Part shown: piece after piece, positions 13,816-27,855 of the stretch
How positions within the stretch are numbered: position 1 is the stretch's first letter
How the letters are laid out: every line of letters starts with the position of its first letter
Origin: Macropodus opercularis
Lineage: Eukaryota > Chordata > Actinopteri > Anabantiformes > Osphronemidae
Reading direction: 5' to 3'
DNA length: 64,000 bases
Assembly (NCBI GenBank): GCA_030770545.1
Contig: CM061098.1
Location: 4,168,501-4,232,500 of the forward strand
Translations under genes and position numbers: made by a program
Notes under the pieces: generated by a model
What the model was told of the DNA's origin: nothing
Seen by the model: only the letters and a program-made list of their open reading frames with translations
Databases searched by the model: none

Positions 13816-16169
13816 CTTCATATATAGACGTGCTGCAAGAGCCGCTTCCTCTAATTCAACAGGAAGAGATCCTAAATGAAGTGAGTCTGTGTGGAGTCAC
13901 AACAGCGTGAAGAGTATCTTTTCATTACACTCACAGAGGTTGATTAGAAGCCAGTATATATAGGATAATACAATCTTAAGATGAAATAATGGATAAACAC
14001 ATGCAGTCATGTAAAGGTCAACTTTTGCTATTTAAAACAAAAGATAAATACCACAATAAAGGTGTAAATATTGCCACACAAGTGATTCATAGGTGGAGAG
14101 CAATGCTATAAATTACCTCCAGGTTGGGTTAGTGCAGTATTAATAGCAGTCAGTGATTCATCCTCATGGGTCCAAACTGTGCGTCTTGTCTGAGACTGTG
14201 GTTGAGCGGTAGCCCAGGCCAGCACAAAATAAAGCAGCTCTTTCACTGAAGCAAGACTGTCTGCTGTGTTGATCCTGCATGGAGCATGGCTGACTGCTGC
14301 TCTGATGAGAGGAGCTGGGTTGTTAAATTTTGAATAAGATGCTGGTAGCTCGATGTTTCGGTTCGCAAAGGTGGCTGAAGGGACCATTTCTTCAGGTGAA
14401 GCACACAAGAAGACACAAGCTGGAGCATTTTAAGCAGATACAGCAGCTATCAAAGGCCTGAGAGTTTAGTGCAAACCGTTACTAAATTCACGGCAAAATG
14501 TATGAATGAAAGCAAGGGAGATTTTATTAACGCATTCCCATTAGAGCTTACCTATTGCAAACTTTAAATGGTCAAGTTTTAGGTTCATTTTTAGAGGTGT
14601 TGCAATGTGGAAATGAATCCCACCATCTGCACTTCAGACCAACTCTAAAATGTATCCAGAAGCTATGAGGCAGATGTGGTTCAAATCCAAATCCAAGGTT
14701 GTTGGCAAAATGGAGAGGACAGCTTGGGTTCAGCAATTGGGTCAGCAAGGGAAGCAATCAGTTACATAGTGTAGGTAGGAGGGAGATGCAAACATGGCTA
14801 CACTACCCTGAGACGACAAGATGTGCAGAGGGTGTAAACAATTTGCTTTTAAGTTTAGTGGGACTTAGATATTCTCATTGTTGCATGGCCTCAACAAATA
14901 GTAGCTATGAAGTAGCAGTTCCATCAGAATGAATATGTGGCCTCATTGATTTAGTCTTTTATTTTGCAGCATGTGTTTATCACTCAGCCATAATCCTGTG
15001 CGTTCCCTGTAGGGATATATTCACGAGGTACACATTTTCTTTCTTCACACAAAACTTTTAGCAATGCAAGCATGAGCTGAGTTTAAATAAAAAATCAGTT
15101 TCTCTGAAAACAAAGCAAATTTTTCTTCAAGAAGTGATCAAAGCATGTTTAATATGTCAAAATGAATGAATCTCTGCAGAATGATGAAACAGGCTGCAAA
15201 CAAACACAAACCACATTTCAGACCGTATTTTTGCTTATGAAGCGCATTATTTCAGCGAACACAAATACTTTATGGCTGAGGGCGCCTACGGTTAGATGAA
15301 GTCGCCAAAGTCGCCCAATTATCAGACTCATGTGGCACCACATCCATAAATGCAACAGTCACCTTCTTCACTTTAGCCTAACAACCCTCCTGTCAGTTCA
15401 AAGTCTATGGAAAAACATCAGTGTATGAAAAACCTCAAGGACAATCAATAATCTAGTTGCGGCACCTTTCTCAGACACAACAACATACGAGGCTAAATTG
15501 GTTGACCAGAGTGTATGTTGAAGCATTTTCGAGCCCTATTGGACTTAGTGGCCACCAGAAAAAGCTCTTATTCCGTACCAGGTAATGGTTAGCGCCATCC
15601 CCAGCAATATTAGATGTCATTCAGTTGGCTGCCGTGGGGACAGCAATTACCCCTGTGCTAATGTCTGCCTGCCCACTTCATCCCCACTGCCCACTGGCTC
15701 CGTGGTTTCTGCAGCTGACTTCAGCTAGCCATTCTGTTTACAGCAGAGACCTCATCAGACACATATCCCCCAGATTAGATCGGAACTCTGACCTGCACGT
15801 CGGAACACACTCGGCCTTCATCTAATGGCCACAGCTGGCTAGAGATCAGGTGTAAACCTCAGCATAGACACAAGTGCCTAAATGTACAAGTACACACTTG
15901 TAACAAGGACACGCACTCATGTAAGAATCAAAAATACATCTATTTAAAGCCATACGCAGATCAGAATGCAACAGAGCTGCATGTCAGATATATGCAGTGT
16001 CTTTTAGAATTAGGATGTGTTTTGTGACTTCTGAGATGACAGCCTGAAGTGAATCTACTGGGATCTTGTGGATCTCCTGCGTTTGCAAAAGGATTTTTAG
16101 AATCAGTCGTTACAGGGAATACAGTGTTGGTTAATATGGCTAGAACACAGGCATGATCCCAGGAGGCCA

Positions 16170-16187
16170 GTGTGTGTGTGTGTGTGT
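16170..16187 (+). repeat. Short (GT)n microsatellite
   Basis: Nine GT units. Confidence 0.9.
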
Positions 16188-19100
16188 TTGTATGTTCCCT
16201 AAATCATTTTAAATTCATAATACCAGTCCAGCTACTGCCCTCAAACATACTGTAGCGCATAGTTGCATTGTGCATCACATGCAGGGGGCACTGGGGAAAT
16301 CATCTTCTATAACATCAGGCAGGAAGTTATGGACTACATGCATCTTTGCCAGCCAGCACTCGTGACGTGTATTGAAGGCACATTCTGAGCATAAAGTAGC
16401 ACCAGATGGGAGGAAGACACAGAGGATAATTGCACTGTTTCTTCAGAGACAGTATAATCAAATTTTGATCACGCCATTAGCGTATGAAGATGCTTCTCTG
16501 CACATACAGACACACAGTCACTCTCACACCAAGGACAGTGACTCAGGATATTACCCCAGCTCCTTGACTTTTTGCTGCTCTGTTCTTGCACATCACAGAT
16601 GTAGCTGCCAATCAGCCTTTTTTAAATCCAAGACCCAGTCACAAGGGTCCCCACCAGAGTCAAGACTGCGACCCCAATTTCTACTTCAGTGAGTGAAGAC
16701 TGAGCGCTGTCACCTTTGTTCAAAACCAACAGTGCATCCGCCTGCCTTTGACACTCCATAGGAGGCTGTGTGTGGCTCTTTTGTGCCCACATGAAAGGAT
16801 ATAAGAAAGTGTTCCCCGGTTTACTGTGTATAGGATGAATCCTCGTCAGGAAAGAGAGGGATTACTTCACAGCAGGAGGCTGGATCTCATTCATCTCCCT
16901 CAGGTCCTGCAAAACTACGAATATAAGCACATACTTGTGGAACTGATTCACTTTAGGGAACAGTAGCAGTAGGTATATTAAAATGAGCTGTAATTTTACA
17001 GGAGTCTATATAAGTATAGTCATACAGAGCCCAGATATAACGTGATATTCAGTGGAATGTGGATGTGAATCAAATCATGAAAGTTTTTTACAGTTTTTAT
17101 TTATTCTCATTTTAACTATTGAATGGTGTCAGATTAGTATGCCCAATGTAATGCCTGCATATATGATGACAGTGAGCAGCAGTGTAGCATTTGGAAGTTA
17201 CCCATGAGTAGGTGACAGGAAATTGAGATATTTAAAGATCTGGGTTCAATGTAAAGTTGGCAGTGAATCTCTGGCTAAGAATTTCTTCCTGCTGCCTTGG
17301 GATTGAATAAACCAGGGCACGTATGTTTTCATAGCAAAGAAGATTTATGTCGTCAACATCACAAATGGCAGATAGTCCACATCATAATAATGTCAAAGCT
17401 AAATATAACTGGCAGCAGACTTAGGCAGTATCAAGGTTGCTGAAAATATCTCAGAATATCTCAGTTTTACCGTTGCAAAAAGGCTGCTTCAGAGAAATTA
17501 GAATTAATTCACAATTAACAGGTATGTGGGTTTTCTGTCACACTGTATGTGTTGACCACCCAAATGTAAGTAATTTTGAGTAGACTACATCCACATCTAT
17601 GTACGCGTCAGATCTTCCTTGACACGTGACTAGATTTGACGCTACTAATCTAATCTTCCAGTTAATCAGCTTGCACTCATTGTTTGCCTGTTATGAATAT
17701 AGCCACGTCCCAGGTTCACAGCAGAGCATTGCTCACTAAGTAGCGCTGTGATAGTGAAGAACTGGATAAATAAAAAAACTGATTCTACTATTTCTCAGAG
17801 CTGCAGACAAAGCCATGCACTTCAGGTAAGATTATGAGAGAGCATCCTTTAAGACCCCAACTACACAACCCCTGATGTGGTCTTACGTTTGTGGATCCCA
17901 AAGTAAATTATTAAATATGGCCATTAATAATTATATTATACTTCCCAGGGAGTGATTTCTTAAAGATGTTGTCTTTAAAGCTTTCAGGTTTCGCCCAAAC
18001 CCTGCTTGTGATTTCACCCACATTTACGAACCGTCAGCCACTTCTGAATTACAGAGAAAGTGTTTCTTCCACCTCTCCATACAGCTGTGCAGCTAAATGA
18101 TAGCTTAGTTCACTTTATTTCTCCTATTGCGTGTATGTTAGAGCTCAGAACCACAGGTGCCCTTTCAAGTAATCCATTTCCTTGTCCCGTATTTGCATAT
18201 GTGCATAATGCATGACAAACTGGCATCCCTAGGAGAGGATCCAATGAGGAGCCACTATTTTTAGTATGCACCTGGCATCAGCAACACCCATCCTGATATC
18301 TCAGTTTTTGTTTTTAAGCAGCGATGAAGGGCTGAGGCATGTGTTCCAGGGATGGATGTTCCAGCTCCCAGACTATTCTCCCTACTCTCTGTTCCAAAGA
18401 AGAACTTCTTCACAATGCAGTCAGGCAAATGTAGGAAGAAAGGTTAAATAATCATATCTCTTGTGTCTTGCAGTTGATAAAATACACCCTGTGAATTTCA
18501 CCAGTTTCATCTGTATTTCTATCCGCTGTTGTTTCACTCTCAGTCTGTCGTCTAAATACACCTTAACTTATCCAGTAATTGAATTGTTTTTCCGCAGGGG
18601 CCGGTTTTTCTTATAGATGACGGTGTTAGGAACATGGGGCATGTGTTAAAGCAGTGGGGCAGCATCCTTAATGAAGGCAGTATTTTTGTTTTTCCTCCAG
18701 TTTTGTAGTGACTGATAAAATGTAATTTACTCGTAATCAATTGAGATTGAAGGTATTCCATATGATTTGTTGCACCGTGATTGATTTCCGAGACGTCCTG
18801 AAGTACATGATGTGTAGATGTACATGTGCCTGTGTACATGATGAGTCTACTGCAGCGTGAGGGGACAGACTCAGATTGCTATCTCCATGATGGATTGCCA
18901 AGTGCAGCTACTTTAAAATACTATTAGGACATAGTTCCCAGCTTGCTAAAGGGTGTTCGCTAATGTATTGCTTCTCCTGGGAATGAGCCTCTGCTCTAGT
19001 TTAAAAGTTTGCAACAAATGCACCTACAAAACAAGACAGCAGGGCTTCATTGTGTGGACGTTATTCAGAGGAAGAGAAACAGCAAGAAAGCTTGAATTTT

Positions 19101-22100
19101 CTGGTGCAAAACTCACCCGGTCACACTTCCAGCGTTGCATCCTTGACTTGCCTTGTTTCGGCGGAACAGTTTGGCTGTGCAATTAAAGCATATAAACTGA
19201 TAGCACAGCAAAACAACAATCCCAGTTTAATTCCTGCCTAATGACACTGCTGCTAAGCGGACCCCTGCCTCTAGAGGTGTAGCACAGGAAAAACCTCATT
19301 AGCTTTTTTTGCATGTCCCTCATTATTTCTATATAGAACAGCCCACCCTTATCTCCTGAATGATTAGAAGTGCAATGAGGAAAAATTCAGTACACATGTA
19401 ACCCACACAAAGCCCAGCAGGGATGTCCCCCAGAGAGATGCAAATGATCTGGCTTTTCTCTGCATAAACGGCGAAAGAATGAGCGAATGAGCGGAGGCTC
19501 GATGGTAGTGCCAGTTCATGTTGGAGTAACGATGGCGCGACATGCAAGCAGCGATCGTACTGTAATCGCTATATGTGTTGTTGTTTAGTTTTTCATTTTT
19601 GTGCTTGGCATCATTTGAAAATGCTGCTTTCAGCACCGTCCAAGTATTGATTGTTGAGTATTGACTGAAGACCGAGGCATCAGACACAATGGGGAAAACA
19701 TGGAGATGCTATACTAATGTGGTTTTGTTTTGTGCTCATTAGGCTTCAGTCCTCTGAGCTTTTTAGTCCATTGTTGTTGACAGTAGCATAGAAGTGGTTG
19801 ACAGTTTGATGGCCCAGGGGTTTATTGTGAGGTGCAGTAGCTAAGATGCACAATTGAAAGAAGTCAGAATAAAACCAAGTAGCAATAAATAAAGCATGTC
19901 GGTTTTGAAGAAATTTAACATCTCGCAAAGTTTGGCGTTTATTTTATTTCTGTTGCTTCATTTTCATTTATGCCTTTGCCTTTCATGTCCTTTTACCTCT
20001 TGATTAAGTTTTTACTTTACTCCTACCTGTGAATAACAGCACTCTGGTCTGTGAGATGCTTTTAAAATAACAATAATAATAATTCGCCTCACAATCTGTT
20101 CTAGTTCTTCTTACTGGATCTCTGTCTTTTCGTGTAGACTATAGTTTGTCACTGTATTGAACATTTATTTTGAGTGGATACAGTATAGTGGAGTCACTAG
20201 GCAGGAAAATATTCTCTTTTTAATGAGACAGGCAGTATGTTTGATTCCATCCCTATGGTCATATGTGGTGGTGACTGCATCGGGCATCAGGGTCTCTCGG
20301 AATTAAAGGAGGAATCTTTGTAGTGAAGGACTGAAGTACTTGAATAAATCCTGCTCCTGAGTGCAACAGTGAAATGTTTTTTTTTCCCATTTTACTAAAG
20401 TAATGCCAGACTTTCTCCAAAAATGTTGGACGTTTTGACGAGTATTAATGCACATTCCCTAGCCCAGACTTTACCCCCCTTAGAATGTTTGTTTGGAGGC
20501 CTGAATATGGCAGTTCACAGATGCTGCCCGTTCAGTCAAATAAAGCTTGTAAGCGTCTGTCAAGACTAATGGGCCTGGCTGCCTCAAACCTGGCATGAAA
20601 AGCTTTTAGAGACTTGTTCAAGAAAACATGAAGCTGTAGGTTAAGGGAGTTAAGGGCCAGAATAATTAGATAAATCAAAGATTACAGGTTTCAATTTTTT
20701 TATTCCGTGTAGGAATGAACATTTCCATCATTCATGCACAACACAAAAGAGTGTGTTCGTGTGTGTCTGTGTGTTTTTTGTTTGTGCTCCCACAAGTCAG
20801 TGAAACTTTTAAGTATCCTGATTCAGGTTTTCATTGACTGGGCTGTTCTGAGAACATGTGCTTATCGTGAGCCCTGCGGGCCCCCGTGGTAATCCCTGGG
20901 AAAAGATGACATCAAATGGAAGCAGAGCAAGGGATTATGGGGTATGTTGTGGAGCATGATCAACTGCCACTGAGACCCTGATGGACAGGTAGGAATCCTT
21001 GTCTGATGAGAGAATACAAACCCCTAAAATACTGTGAAGTGGAATTAAAAAAAAATGCAAAAGCAACCAGCGTATGAATTAGTCATTACGAGACATGGGA
21101 ACGCTTCACCACTGCCAAACCAGCCAGACTTCGGCATTAATTATAATCAGAACCATACGGGCACTGGAGCAGTTTTCCCACCACTGCTACTCACTGCATT
21201 TTATGGTCCCGTCTCCTCTACTTCAGTTCGGTCCTTGGCTAAATTTACAACAGACTACAGATTAGCATGAACTTTGTTTGTACAGAGACAAAGATTTTGG
21301 ACTATACGTATTATACAATATATTGTTAGCTCTGCACCTCGAAGGGCATTGAAGCCACTGGTTCCGCACCATGAAGTGTGTCATTGAATGTCAAAGCAAG
21401 TGAATGTTACTCAGCAGCCGTTAAACGTGTGAACCAGAGGTTTGCTAACAAGTTTCTGATATCAATTCAAAATGTGAGTGTTGTGCTGAAAACTTGTTTC
21501 TGCTCCAGAGGGTCCGAAAATCAATGACGCAAGTGTTAATATTTAATTTTTGAATGGTGAGAAAACAAGTGGGAAATACAGCAAAGCAACTAGAGCTGCA
21601 TGCGCCTTATTATATATTAATTTACTGATCTTTTAAACTGATAAATACTATAGACAAAACTAAGGCCTTTAGTCCGTCTGGTCAAAATTTTAAATGTATT
21701 GAAATGATAAGGAACGATGCAAGGAAATATTTGAGGAACGCTAACAAACGTGGCGACACACTCCTGACATGACATTACACATGTCAACGCCGTATAATAA
21801 GTGACTCAACTCACTCATGTAAGCTGAGCTCAGCATTACAGCTGAAACCTGGAAAACATTAATAATCCCACACCAAAGCTGATCTAATGAACAGAAACAC
21901 TTGTTAAATGTTTGTCACGTACTTTTCTCTAATTACACATTAATGGGCCCATGCTGAGTTCATTTGTCGCAGCGTGAGCAAGCAGTAAATAATGGCTCTT
22001 CGGGGTAGTTCGCTGGAGACTCGCCTAATGTAGGAAAGGCCTCGCCTATTGATCTCACCTTGACTTATTTGGCTCACTGTGAGAAAAACTGGTGCATGTC

Positions 22101-24915
22101 AACTCTCTGCTGGACTTTCTGGTAAAGGTCTTTATTTATCAGTGTTTGTGGTAATCAGGGTAATTCGAATGCACAGAAGCTCCCTTGGACTTCTACCAAT
22201 GAAGCAGGAGGAGCAAACAGAAAGGGAGTAAAACAAGCCTGGGTACCTTTGAATTCAGATAATAGACGGGGTCAGGCCGAGTTCACAAATGACTTGATTC
22301 AGTCAAGACAACCCTCAGATGTTCCTATAGTGGGTGTATTATAGCACTTGTTTTTCACGTTCCCGTTTCGTCCTGCTGCTTATGTAACTGACTGCCTTTT
22401 GGCAGCTCTGAAGATTTTTTGATTTTTAAATACTCATTGCTCATTTACACTGTGGCAAAGTGTACAAAAGTTCTGTCAGTTCAAAGATGTAACTTTTCAT
22501 GCAATTAAAATGTAACACATCTGTTTCCCAAACTAGTTTAACATAAATATTAAAGGTTATTTATTTACAACCAGTAATCCTCTCAAGAATGATGAGGAGA
22601 GCCACCGGTTCAAACATCCCAAACAATCTAATGAGGGAAACTGTAGTAATCATCTTGGATTCTTATTACGGTTATGAACACTTAAAGTGTAATGTCCCTC
22701 ATAAATCATACCTCATTGTGGTGTCAGGGTGACCTGGTAATTAAGAAGAGAATCTTTCAGCCAAGAGGATTGGGTTCAGACACCTCTGACAGCAGCCAGG
22801 TACTGTGCTGACATTACAGCGTGACCCCCAGAATGACTGGAGTGTTTCTGCTTTGAGGATTAATAAAATCACTGTAGCATATCACACATCCACAGCTCAT
22901 TCATGAGGGGAAATTCTCCTTAATGGGTTTTTCTTTTCAAAAGAAAACATAATTGACATAGCAATTTAATTTTATCTTCATATACTGTATCGAGGGAAAA
23001 TAATAAGTATGGTCTTTTTTTCTTCAGCTTCTCAAAAGTGAACATTTGTGCCTTTTTATGGTTTAGAATTGTAATTATTTTAGTTAATTAATTAATTACA
23101 TTTTGAACAGATCACAAAGCTTGACAAGTACATTTTCTACATGTCCATGTCCACTGGCAGATTTTAAATGTCTAATATGGCCGATGCACTGTTTATACTG
23201 CTGTCCATTTTCCTCTAGAACAATGATACTGTTGGTTCAATGCAGTTCATAGTCTGTACAACATACAACACCCGCTTTCCTTAGACACTTAAATCAGATA
23301 AGGGAAAGTCCTCCGGGGAAACATTTTGGACAGAGGAGGGATCCTTCCTCTAGGACAGACTGATATGAAATAGGTTTATACTGTGTACAAACTAGAGCAA
23401 TGCTTACGTTGTAGTACGTTTACATTTTGCACAACTATAGCATGCGTCTGCAAGCTAAATACGCCATCCATGCAGAGAAAAGTCGAACTGTACTGACTGA
23501 AATCAATCGTGAAAGTACTGCTGTGAAGCATATTCAATCGCCTCTTACGTTTTTTAAGAGTGTAATAGCTGTGGCTCGTACTCTAGTCCCACTCGGCCTC
23601 TCAGGACCGTGTCAGTCCGCTTACTCACAAACATCAGCCCCGTGACGCAACAGCAGAGTATGAAACTCATGACACTGTAGAGCTTAGGCTGCTGCAACCT
23701 AACTGCTGATGGTCTCTTCAGATAGGTAGAATTAAATTATGCTGCTTGGCATGGAATGATTTGGAGAGTATGTAAAGATCTACTGTATGCTTATCTAAAG
23801 ATATAATTAGTTTAAACATTTCATAACTATAACCACCTTTACCATATCAACATGACATGGCCATTAAAAGCTCATTTAAACAGTAAACGCTGTTGCTTGT
23901 TTTTTATTGCCGAGCATCGCTTTATTATATTCTTTACAGGAGCAACCAGACTGTTGAGAGCTGCAGGCTTTCACCATAAATTGTGTGAAATAGATGTTTT
24001 GAAATGAAATCTTTGGTGTGAAATATTTTTTTTTATACCATTTCATTTCTTATTCTTAGACAATAAAAGATTCTAAATTATGAATCTGAAAAAGTTGACT
24101 TACCTTAAATGACAATTGGACAAAATTGCAAAATGGAAGAAAGGTGGTTTGGACAGCATGTGTAGCACCTACGTTATGATTCTGCAGCAGTTGGGCATAA
24201 TGTCCCCACCAGCAACTCCCCGCTCCCTCTGATATTCTGTACCATGCGTCACAGGCTGCTGATTTCCACATATTACACACATCACACAATATACGGTATC
24301 AACATTAATATAACAACATTTAATACAATTCTAATTTCTTCTATATTGTTTATAGGGTCTGACTAGATAATCAGATGTTCCAGTGCTGTTGGTTCACAGC
24401 TGCTGAGAAGATATAATATAGCATAATTCTGGGGTCGCAAATAGCATTGAAATCAGATCCCAAGTTGTTTTGTGTTATTGTCTGACAGACACTGCAGCAA
24501 GATATTCTAACGGGCGAACACATGACATCAAATATCTGTGTCATTTAGAAAGCACTAGGTGTTTGTTGTAGCAAATTTGGGGCGTATACTAGTATAATCA
24601 AAGAAATTACTCTTGCTGTTATACTGCATCAACTTATTTACATCCCCATGAGTAGCATTGCTTGTTATGCTAATAATAATAACACTGTGCTAAGGCAATT
24701 TAATTCTGTATTATTGCCGGTTGCTTTCTACAGGCCACAGTCCTCCACTTGTAATGCTGTAGAGAAGCGAGCTTGCCCAGGGCTGCACAGGTGTGGGGTG
24801 CAGGGTTCAGGGTCCCATTTTAAGTCCTGGCTGTCATTCACCATGACATCGTGATTGTATAAATGTAGTGTATGGTCACACAGAACAAGCTTTTAGAGCT
24901 GTTAGTTATGTGGGA
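16188..24915. other. Intergenic, no gene recognised
   Basis: Unique AT-rich sequence; the longest frame is 107 codons (19364-19687, minus) with no domain. POU octamers occur at 18191 (with further TGCATAAT-type words beside it) and 19438. A perfect GLI 9-mer, GACCACCCA, lies at 17554. Confidence 0.6.
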
Positions 24916-25012
24916 ATTATTACTGTTATGACTCCAAAGAAAGTGCTATTAGCCAGGTTAAAAACTGTCATATGATGAATAAAATACGGACTGTTTAAAG
25001 GTTTATAATGAT
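24916..25012 (+). repeat. Diverged local direct duplicate, copy A
   Basis: Three collinear blocks match copy B at about 27725-27855. The first is ttactgtt with flanks (24920). The second is tccaaagaaa plus the next 13 bases (24933-24955), with 21 of 23 identical. The third is tgaataaaatacgg (24976-24989), with 13 of 14 identical, and is followed by a looser ttatAATGAT match. The copies lie 2.83 kb apart and differ by a roughly 14-base gap. The sequence resembles no repeat family I know. Confidence 0.45.
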
Positions 25013-26139
25013 GGTGCTATTGTCCTCTTCATGTATTTCTCATGCTACTTTTTAATGGCAGTAATTTCGCTTCTACAAACAACTACCTGTTTACCACCAG
25101 TGGATAAAATATGAGCTTCTTTTAACTACTATGACTATAAAGCTAAATGATAAGTAAGTCGTCATGAGCAGTAGAGTGAAGCTGTTTGTTAAGTGGAAGA
25201 TAGATGAAGGTTGCGAAGGTCGAAGACAACACTTGGCTGCATCACGCTAATTATTTTCCAGAATGTTCATTAGCTTCAAACAGACGTGTGGGTATGGCTG
25301 CCCTCTCAACCTACTTTAGTCTCTCTCTCACAGGAACAGGGCTCTTCCAAAAACTGCACCGTTCTGGCCTGTACCCAAGACTGCAACAAAGCAGCAGAGC
25401 TGTGAGAAGGGACTGTGTCTGCATTTCTGCCTGTGCGTTAGCGAGGAGTGCTGTTGTGTCATGGTTAATCATCACCTTCTCTTTCAGTGTCTAAAGGCAA
25501 GGAGGGCAGGCGGAGCTGCACCTCTGCCGAGTGTCTGCGGAGACAAAACCAGAATCAGATTGATTTCAAAGCCAGAGGACCAGTGTGTTTACCTCATCAA
25601 GCACGCAACTGAGTGGAGAGCATAAACAAAATGAAAGGAATAAAAGGGAGAGTAGGGTTATCATGTGTGCAGCGACCCTCCAGTAATGACACTCCCTGCT
25701 TCCCCACCTGCACCTTGCCAGGTTTCATATGCCTTCCAGTCGGCAGAGGAGTGAGGTGGTTTGCTGTTAAAAAGCCTTGTGTTCCTGTAGCTCTGTTTCT
25801 CTCACAATTATCTTCCCAAAGCACCCGTTCCACCCTCTGTAGGCTAGATGTGAATTGCTTCAGTAAGAGGGCTACCTTCCTTTTTTTTGGTTGTTGATCT
25901 CCCTCATGGCCTCAGCTCTGGTTTGTCAGGGAAACAGCCTCCGGCTTAACTTGCATTATCAGCCTGGTTGATGCAATCTCTTTCTTTGAGACCGTCCTAA
26001 AATGGCTCTCAGATGACTTGAGATTTGACTGCATTACAAGGATGCACAAGCCTTCAGTAGCTGATCTGGCAGAAGAAGGTTTCCCATTAAAATCGAGACT
26101 GCAGTAATATTTTTGGGTTTTCTAGGAAATGTATCAAAA

Positions 26140-26153
26140 CCACTAGATGGAGT
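26140..26153 (+). promoter_or_regulatory. CTCF-like motif, one mismatch
   Basis: CCACTAGATGGAGT matches the CTCF core except for A at position 12. It points toward cxcl14 and converges with the minus-strand motifs at 32490 and 38580. Confidence 0.3.
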
Positions 26154-27724
26154 GTGTGAGTTCATGAAGTTAAATGCACCAGTAAGTTTGCTAAAGATGA
26201 TTATTTTTGCTTCAATTATCATTTGTAGCTTAGTTTTATACTGCATTTGGAAGATCCAAGTTTCTCTCTGTATCAAATTTAAATATGTGGGAGTTATTAG
26301 AGGAGTTAATGTCTTTGAAGGGAAGCACAACACCAATCGTGTCATTATGTAAAGTGAGTCTTGTAATGTCTGGTTGTATTGTCTTTTTGAAGTCTGTGCA
26401 AATGTGCAAAAGTCACAAAGGCGAGAGAAAAACCTCTTTGAAATCAAAGAGTGTTAGAAGTTTGGTCTTAGATGTTAATCTGACTCTAAGTAGCCATTTA
26501 CAGAGTACAAAGACAAAGCATGCTGTCAGTGTTTGGTGGTAAATTTTCCATCTGCATGCAAAAGAGCAAATAATGATGCCATTATGTGGTGTAACCAAAC
26601 AACGGAACAGCTTGATATGTTGTAATATCCTCGCTGAGACCTCTGTTAAAACCCATTTCCATAAAAGAAGCAGGGAGCTAGACTTATTAAAGCTGCAACA
26701 AGATTTCTTTCTGCAGAAAGAGACCAGAGAGGTGTCTGTGCGCCATCGTCTACATAGCCCCTCTGTGGTTCCCATTTCTTTTTTCTGTTCGCCCACAGAA
26801 CGAAGGTATTACCACCCTTCGTTCAGCAAGCTCCTGTGCACATGACAGTTCATTTTCTGCATGATCTCCCAAAAGCCGATACGATCTTGTAAAGACAAAT
26901 ACCAGATAGCACCGGCTAACTGATTCAGTTTTGGGGGAGGACTATTAATCATGCTCTCCTGGCTTGGCGGTGTTGAGGTGCAGGTCTACCCAGAAAGTCG
27001 TCATGCATTAGTAAAATCGCTAGATGATCTATGAATGAATTTGCAACAGGAAGTACCTTCATTACGCAGGGTTCTGCAGGTTGTGGAAGCACCGGTTTGT
27101 GTCAGAGGAGAAGGGGAGTAATTGGAGAAACCCCAACTGATATGAGGATGTGTTTGCTCAATCGAGGAGCAATCATTGGCAATTTGACTGTATTTGGTAG
27201 CTTTACCGTATCACACACAGACTGTCTCCAATAATCTCTAATAGACTTTCTAACTCCTACAGAGAAATATGTGTGGAGTAACATGCAAACCAAATTTTGG
27301 CCTGTGTGTGATGATTATAAACTGTTTGACACAAGCTTGTGTCAAGTGAATATAAAATATGGAGCTAAAATAAATTTGCACTTCAAAATGCACCCCCTTG
27401 GCTTTGTATGGTGCTTTTATACAGAATGCTGTCCAAGAAAATAAATACAGTGTAAGACATGTGCCATATATTTCTAGGGTTCTGTGTGTCATAACTCAGT
27501 TTTTTCAATTTCTCATGGGTAGCAGAGCTGCTGAAGTGTAACAGGGGCATTCAAATGATCTAATCCGAGAAACTAACCATACTGTGCTGCTGCTGGTTCC
27601 TATATACAGAGCGCACACATACTGTAAGGGACGTGCTCACGTTAGTTTCTTCTCACAGACACACTCATGTACTGCTGCAGACATAAAACCTTTTACATTG
27701 CATAGGAATAATTATTAATGTATG

Positions 27725-27855
27725 TTACTGTTGTGATGTGGGAGTGTTTCCAGATAATAATCCAAAGAAAATGCTATCAGCCATATTAGCAGGAGGTCCA
27801 TTAACAAATGTGTGTAATGAATAAAATATGGCATGTGAAGAGGTCCATTATGATC
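27725..27855 (+). repeat. Diverged local direct duplicate, copy B
   Basis: This is the partner of the block at 24916-25012. Matching segments are ttactgtt (27725), tccaaagaaa and following bases (27761-27783) and tgaataaaatatgg (27818-27831). Order and strand are the same as in copy A. Confidence 0.45.

Larger units (their letters stand above)
8831..16169. other. Intergenic, no gene recognised
   Basis: Unique sequence with no frame above 100 codons and no recognised repeat family. It includes the 16-bp palindrome at 9106, an ATGCAAAT octamer at 10474 and the short tandem repeats near 13.75 kb. Confidence 0.6.

Noticed and set aside
14681..14695. GGTTCAAATCC, a box B-like word
   Set aside because: There is no box A in the preceding 60 bases and no acceptor stem.
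17554..17562. Perfect GLI 9-mer GACCACCCA
   Set aside because: A 9-mer is expected about 0.5 times by chance in this window on two strands, and there is no second site nearby.
19631..19650. REST/RE1 half site TTCAGCACC
   Set aside because: The second half (GGACAGCGCC-like) is absent at permitted spacing.
26034..26850. Overlapping frames of 137, 127 and 90 codons on both strands
   Set aside because: Frames overlap on both strands with no domain, signal or splice support. They are more likely a stop-poor patch.
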